Of a stretch of 10,158 nt of DNA, positions 7,315-10,158 are shown piece by piece. Under the pieces are notes generated by a model. It was not told the DNA's origin and made no database searches. It saw nothing but the letters and a program-made list of their open reading frames with translations. Both the position numbers and the translations under genes were made by a program. Source of the stretch: JAGLHV01 sp023132075 [NCBI: bacterium]. GTDB taxonomy: Bacteria > CBDUZB01 > JAGLHV01. The stretch is taken from positions 1-10,158 of the forward strand of contig JAGLYT010000033.1 in NCBI GenBank assembly GCA_023132075.1, written 5' to 3'. Numbering within the stretch: the first letter of the stretch is position 1; every line of letters begins with the position of its first letter.

Positions 7315-8400
7315 ATGAAAAAGTCTTTAATTTTAATGACATTGTTAGTTGTAATGAGTATCTTTATGGTGGGTAATGTTTATAGCGATACTACTGTTTA
7401 TGAAAATAGTTGGATTCAAGGTTTGTATTTAAAACAGGGTGCTTCCGCAGAGGTAACAATATCAGACATTGCTGACCCATATCCTGAAGGATCAGGTGAT
7501 CAGTGTGCCAAGTTTGCTTTTAATAAGGACATTGGTTGGGCAAAGATTGGCTCACAGGCTTACGGTGGAGTTGTGCCAATGGATTTAACAGGCCATACGA
7601 AAATGCAGTTTGAAGTTTCTGCTAATCAGGATGGCGTGGTAGCTTATTTTGGTCTGGGTGCAGGCGATATATACAATGATTCATGCGGTGAACACACTGT
7701 TATCGGAGATCCGATTACGATAAGTTCTACCGGGTGGACACCGGCATATGTAGATCTTACAGGACAAAATATGAGTGCGGTTAGCAATCTTTGGTGGATG
7801 ACGTTGGCCGGAGGAAATGATGGTTTACCGAATGCTAATGTTGAAATTTATGTTGACGATGTAGAATATTTAGGCGGTGGAGCTGGTCTCATTACGGTTA
7901 CTATAGGTGCAGGGACAGTCGGCGTCAGTGTGACAGGTACTATTACTTTTGGGAATTTAATTTATGGTGATGATAAAATTAGTAGTACGAATACCGCGGG
8001 TGATAAATTTTTTACAGTAGCCAATATTGGAAATGTAAACGAAGATTTACGCTTAAAAGTATTGGATCCGCCGGGTTGGACATCAAGTACTGATGAAACT
8101 GCAGGAACTGATGAATATGTACTTTATGCTGTGGTTACTTCTACGACAGTAGCACCTGGAAATATTGATGTCGATGATTTTGATGCAGAAGATGTTGTGA
8201 CTACCACTTCTCAAAAGTGCCAGGATACAGGTGATGCAGGCAGATTTGATAGTGATGATAGCGGTCATGGAGTTGATGTTACCTGGAATCCTGTTTATGT
8301 TAATACCAGGGCTGTCTGGATTAGGTTTAAAGCACCAACTGGTGGTGCCATAATGACAGAACAAGCAATTCGGGTAGTTGTTATTGCTGAAAAACATTAG
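7315..8400 (+). CDS. Exported two-domain surface protein, unknown function
   Basis: I do not recognise a named family. The 361-residue product begins MKKSLILMTLLVVMSI and has a classic signal peptide ending near VYS-D (residue 24). Residues ~25-185 look like a galactose-binding or carbohydrate-binding-like beta sandwich, with conserved-type segments MDLTGHTKMQFEVS, an S-T-G-W strand and a closing VEIYVDDVEYLG. Residues ~188-361 form a second beta-rich domain that starts ITVTIGAGTVGVSVTGTITFG, contains FFTVANIGNVNEDLRLKV and ends IRVVVIAEKH; this resembles repetitive surface or coat proteins of uncultured bacteria. I chose ATG 7315 over the in-frame GTG at 7306 because that GTG lies inside the ribosome site AAAGGAGGTG. 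The protein lies downstream of the c-di-GMP-type riboswitch, so it is probably switched with surface attachment or motility state. Three cysteines are present; there is no sorting motif at the C terminus. Confidence 0.75.
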   Translation: MKKSLILMTLLVVMSIFMVGNVYSDTTVYENSWIQGLYLKQGASAEVTISDIADPYPEGSGDQCAKFAFNKDIGWAKIGSQAYGGVVPMDLTGHTKMQFEVSANQDGVVAYFGLGAGDIYNDSCGEHTVIGDPITISSTGWTPAYVDLTGQNMSAVSNLWWMTLAGGNDGLPNANVEIYVDDVEYLGGGAGLITVTIGAGTVGVSVTGTITFGNLIYGDDKISSTNTAGDKFFTVANIGNVNEDLRLKVLDPPGWTSSTDETAGTDEYVLYAVVTSTTVAPGNIDVDDFDAEDVVTTTSQKCQDTGDAGRFDSDDSGHGVDVTWNPVYVNTRAVWIRFKAPTGGAIMTEQAIRVVVIAEKH

Positions 8401-8407
8401 TGAAAAT

Positions 8408-8454
8408 TAAATATGCAGGGTGGTTTATTAATCCTAAGTCATCCTGTATATTTA
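8408..8454 (+). repeat. 20-bp stem-loop between the two surface genes
   Basis: Bases 8408-8427 pair with 8435-8454 in a continuous stem of 20 pairs, some of them G-U, closed by a 7-base loop (8428-8434). No T run follows, so it is not a textbook terminator. It could partly terminate, or protect the upstream transcript from 3' decay and set the ratio of the two proteins. It overlaps at 8451-8465 a palindrome with 6-base arms, TTTATA-CTG-TATAAA, just before the next gene's ribosome site. Confidence 0.65.
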
Positions 8455-8479
8455 TACTGTATAAACGGAAGTGAGAATA

Positions 8480-10066
8480 ATGAAAAAGTTTTTGGTTAAA
8501 ACACTAAAAATTAAAGTATTTTTTGTTTTTATAACAATTATTGGGATAGTAGTATGCGTTAGTACCGGACTTCTTTTTGCCGCTGCTTTGCAGGTTACGC
8601 CTATACAGATATGTGTAAGTTCTATGATAGGATATAGCTGCAATTATAATGATTCCGTTCCCTCATTTGCTTATATTTACGCAAAAAATCCTGAAACCGG
8701 TTCTGCTGTCGCTCAAGTAGAAGTAAGCTTATTGTTTGATGACCCTGATACAGGTTATGAAAAAATACCGGACCCTTCCTGGATTCAACTGGTTGAACCA
8801 ACCAATTTTACTTTGCTCAAAGGAGAACAACGGGCAATCAATATGATTATTAATATTCCGAACGATACGCAATATTATTTAAAGAAATATCATTTTCGAA
8901 TTGAAGCGATTGATGTGGGACCAAATGCAGGAGCGGGCGGAATAGTTATGGTATATTTAGATATAGCACCTTTTTCTGTTTCTTACGGAACAGCCTCTTC
9001 ACCTATAATTGAAAAAATAGGAATGATTGGCAACCGTATAGTATTTAATTCAGATTTTTCCACTATGGGTGACGGTATAAATAAAGTGACCTTATTGTAT
9101 AGAAAAAAGGGGGAAGATTCTTATGTAAGTACTTTTTTTAATCCGGAGCCGGCAGGTGCTTTTTATACAGGTAGAACAATTATTCCTAAAGAGGAAGTGA
9201 CCTTTCAGGGATTAGAATATTATATTGAGATAGATACCACCGGGGAGGAGAATCTTTATTCTCCCCTTGGAGCACCTAGTGTCCCTTATTATTTAGAAGT
9301 AAGCACAATTACTACCGGTGTAGTCACCAGCGAAGGGGGCACGGTCACTGTAGTTGATGGTAATCCTGAAGACGGAGAGACGAGTGTTAATATACCACGC
9401 AATGCTTTGACTGCTGATGCAGCGATAACGATTACTCAGAGAGTAGCCGATGAAATAAACGTGCCTTTAGGTTCACGACGTTTTATTTTAAGTGATAAAC
9501 CTGTGGCTGTTTATGATTTTTCTCCTGATAATTTAGCCTTTAGAAGGTCGGTTACTTTGACTATGCTTTATTTGGATAATGAAAGTGACGATTTAGTTGA
9601 CCAAAGTGATGGATTTGTTGATGATACGTTCCCTCCTGTTGATGCTGCTACTCTGAAACTTTTTTACTGGGATGGACATGATTGGCGATATATAGGGGGT
9701 ACGGTAGATACAGTAAATCATACAGTTACTGCTACAATTTCTCATTTTTCTATGTATGCTCTTTTTGCCGCTCGAGGTCCTGAATCAAAAGATTTTAGGC
9801 CTTTTGAGCGAATTATAACGCCTAACGGCGATGGAAAAAATGATTATGCTGATTTTAATGGATTAGATAGCAGTGTTAAGATATTTGATATCAGGGGTAA
9901 AAAAATAAGGACTTTGAATCCCGAAACAATTTCCGTAGAACCATATATTGAGATACGGTGGGATGGACGGGATGATAGTAGTGATATAGTAGAAAGCGGT
10001 GTTTATATTTACCAATACAAGTATAATGGAAAATTAACCAGCGGAGTAATTGCGGTAGCGAAGTAA
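8480..10066 (+). CDS. Secreted multi-domain protein with FlgD/CHU_C-like C terminus
   Basis: This 528-residue exported protein starts at ATG 8480; the in-frame GTG at 8471 is part of the ribosome site GGAAGTGAG. A basic start and a long hydrophobic core (residues ~12-34) form a signal peptide. Residues ~35-160 form a beta domain with INMIINIPNDTQYY, like extracellular NEW-type Ig domains. A second beta region spans ~165-275. A ZU5-like stretch follows at ~284-430 (SEGGTVTV, VNIPRNALTADAAITI, ending ISHFSMYALF). The C terminus (~446-528) has ITPNGDGKNDYADF, VKIFDIRGKKIRTL, an IRWDGRDDSS motif and SGVYIYQYKYNG, the pattern of FlgD Ig-like and CHU_C/type-B gliding C-terminal domains. In Bacteroidetes such C termini can direct type IX secretion; here that is inference. 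It probably shares the riboswitch-controlled transcript of the previous gene, 79 bases upstream, depending on the intervening stem-loop. Confidence 0.8.
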   Translation: MKKFLVKTLKIKVFFVFITIIGIVVCVSTGLLFAAALQVTPIQICVSSMIGYSCNYNDSVPSFAYIYAKNPETGSAVAQVEVSLLFDDPDTGYEKIPDPSWIQLVEPTNFTLLKGEQRAINMIINIPNDTQYYLKKYHFRIEAIDVGPNAGAGGIVMVYLDIAPFSVSYGTASSPIIEKIGMIGNRIVFNSDFSTMGDGINKVTLLYRKKGEDSYVSTFFNPEPAGAFYTGRTIIPKEEVTFQGLEYYIEIDTTGEENLYSPLGAPSVPYYLEVSTITTGVVTSEGGTVTVVDGNPEDGETSVNIPRNALTADAAITITQRVADEINVPLGSRRFILSDKPVAVYDFSPDNLAFRRSVTLTMLYLDNESDDLVDQSDGFVDDTFPPVDAATLKLFYWDGHDWRYIGGTVDTVNHTVTATISHFSMYALFAARGPESKDFRPFERIITPNGDGKNDYADFNGLDSSVKIFDIRGKKIRTLNPETISVEPYIEIRWDGRDDSSDIVESGVYIYQYKYNGKLTSGVIAVAK

Positions 10067-10158
10067 AAAACAAAAATAGTCCATAGACAACGGACAAAAG
10101 GAAAATACTAAATACTAAATTCGAAATACTAAACAAATTCAAAATACGAAATACAAAA
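10067..10158 (+). repeat. Degenerate AT-rich short-period repeat after last gene
   Basis: From about 10102 to the window edge the DNA is a string of variants of AAATACT: AAATACT twice, AAATTCG, AAATACT, AAACAAATTC, AAAATACG, AAATAC. Just before it, GTCC (10079-10082) and GGAC (10092-10095) form a small inverted repeat. There is no coding capacity here. The period is 7-10 bases and uneven, unlike a CRISPR array. The repeat may continue beyond the window. Confidence 0.6.

Noticed and set aside
7299-7320. GTG 7306 and GTG 8471 as start codons
   Set aside because: Each GTG is part of the ribosome binding site for a better placed ATG (7315 and 8480), from which a normal signal peptide begins.
8083-8643. 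Minus-strand reading frames opposite the surface-protein genes, and similar ones elsewhere
   Set aside because: They are antisense shadows of well-supported + strand genes, with no ribosome sites and no recognisable domains.
10102-10158. CRISPR array
   Set aside because: The units are 7-10 bases, degenerate and without spacers, and no cas genes are present.

Overview
The window is AT-rich bacterial DNA, and every gene in it lies on the + strand. The organism cannot be named from this sequence. The gene content fits a Gram-negative-type bacterium from a poorly cultivated lineage such as Omnitrophota-like candidate phyla: an ABC-2 permease with a GldG-like auxiliary protein and a DUF4340 protein, a 7TM-PAS-PAS histidine kinase, large secreted proteins built from Ig-like domains, a gingipain-type remnant, and a FlgD/CHU_C-like C-terminal domain. 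This placement is inference only.

Region 1 (1-3214) is a tight operon for an envelope ABC system. It holds an ABC-2 permease cut by the left edge, a GldG-type auxiliary protein and a DUF4340 membrane-anchored protein. The ATPase gene is presumably to the left of the window. Region 2 (3215-5599) has a 219-base spacer with weak inverted repeats, followed by an orphan hybrid-free sensor kinase. The kinase's last codons look borrowed from the 3' end of a DUF4340-type gene.

Region 3 (5600-6716) is a gene graveyard. It contains the C-terminal part of a gingipain-like (C25) peptidase/adhesin with no start, immediately followed by a decayed 3' end of a DUF4340 paralogue. Region 4 (6717-7314) is regulatory. 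A near-perfect sigma-70 promoter (TTGACA-17-TACAAT) drives a leader of about 470 bases, which contains a recognisable cyclic di-GMP class I (GEMM) riboswitch. The aptamer is unusual: a two-hairpin insert of 87 bases, bounded by a 7-base direct repeat, splits its conserved core.

Region 5 (7315-10066) holds two exported proteins that are probably under riboswitch control: a two-domain beta-rich surface protein, and a multi-domain secreted protein ending in a FlgD/CHU_C-like domain. A 20-bp stem-loop lies between them. The last ~90 bases are a degenerate AT-rich short-period repeat.

Taken together, the right half looks like a c-di-GMP-responsive cell-surface locus beside a recombined scar. The left half is an independent envelope transport operon. 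The most notable structures are the interrupted riboswitch and the threefold reuse of a gene 3' end.
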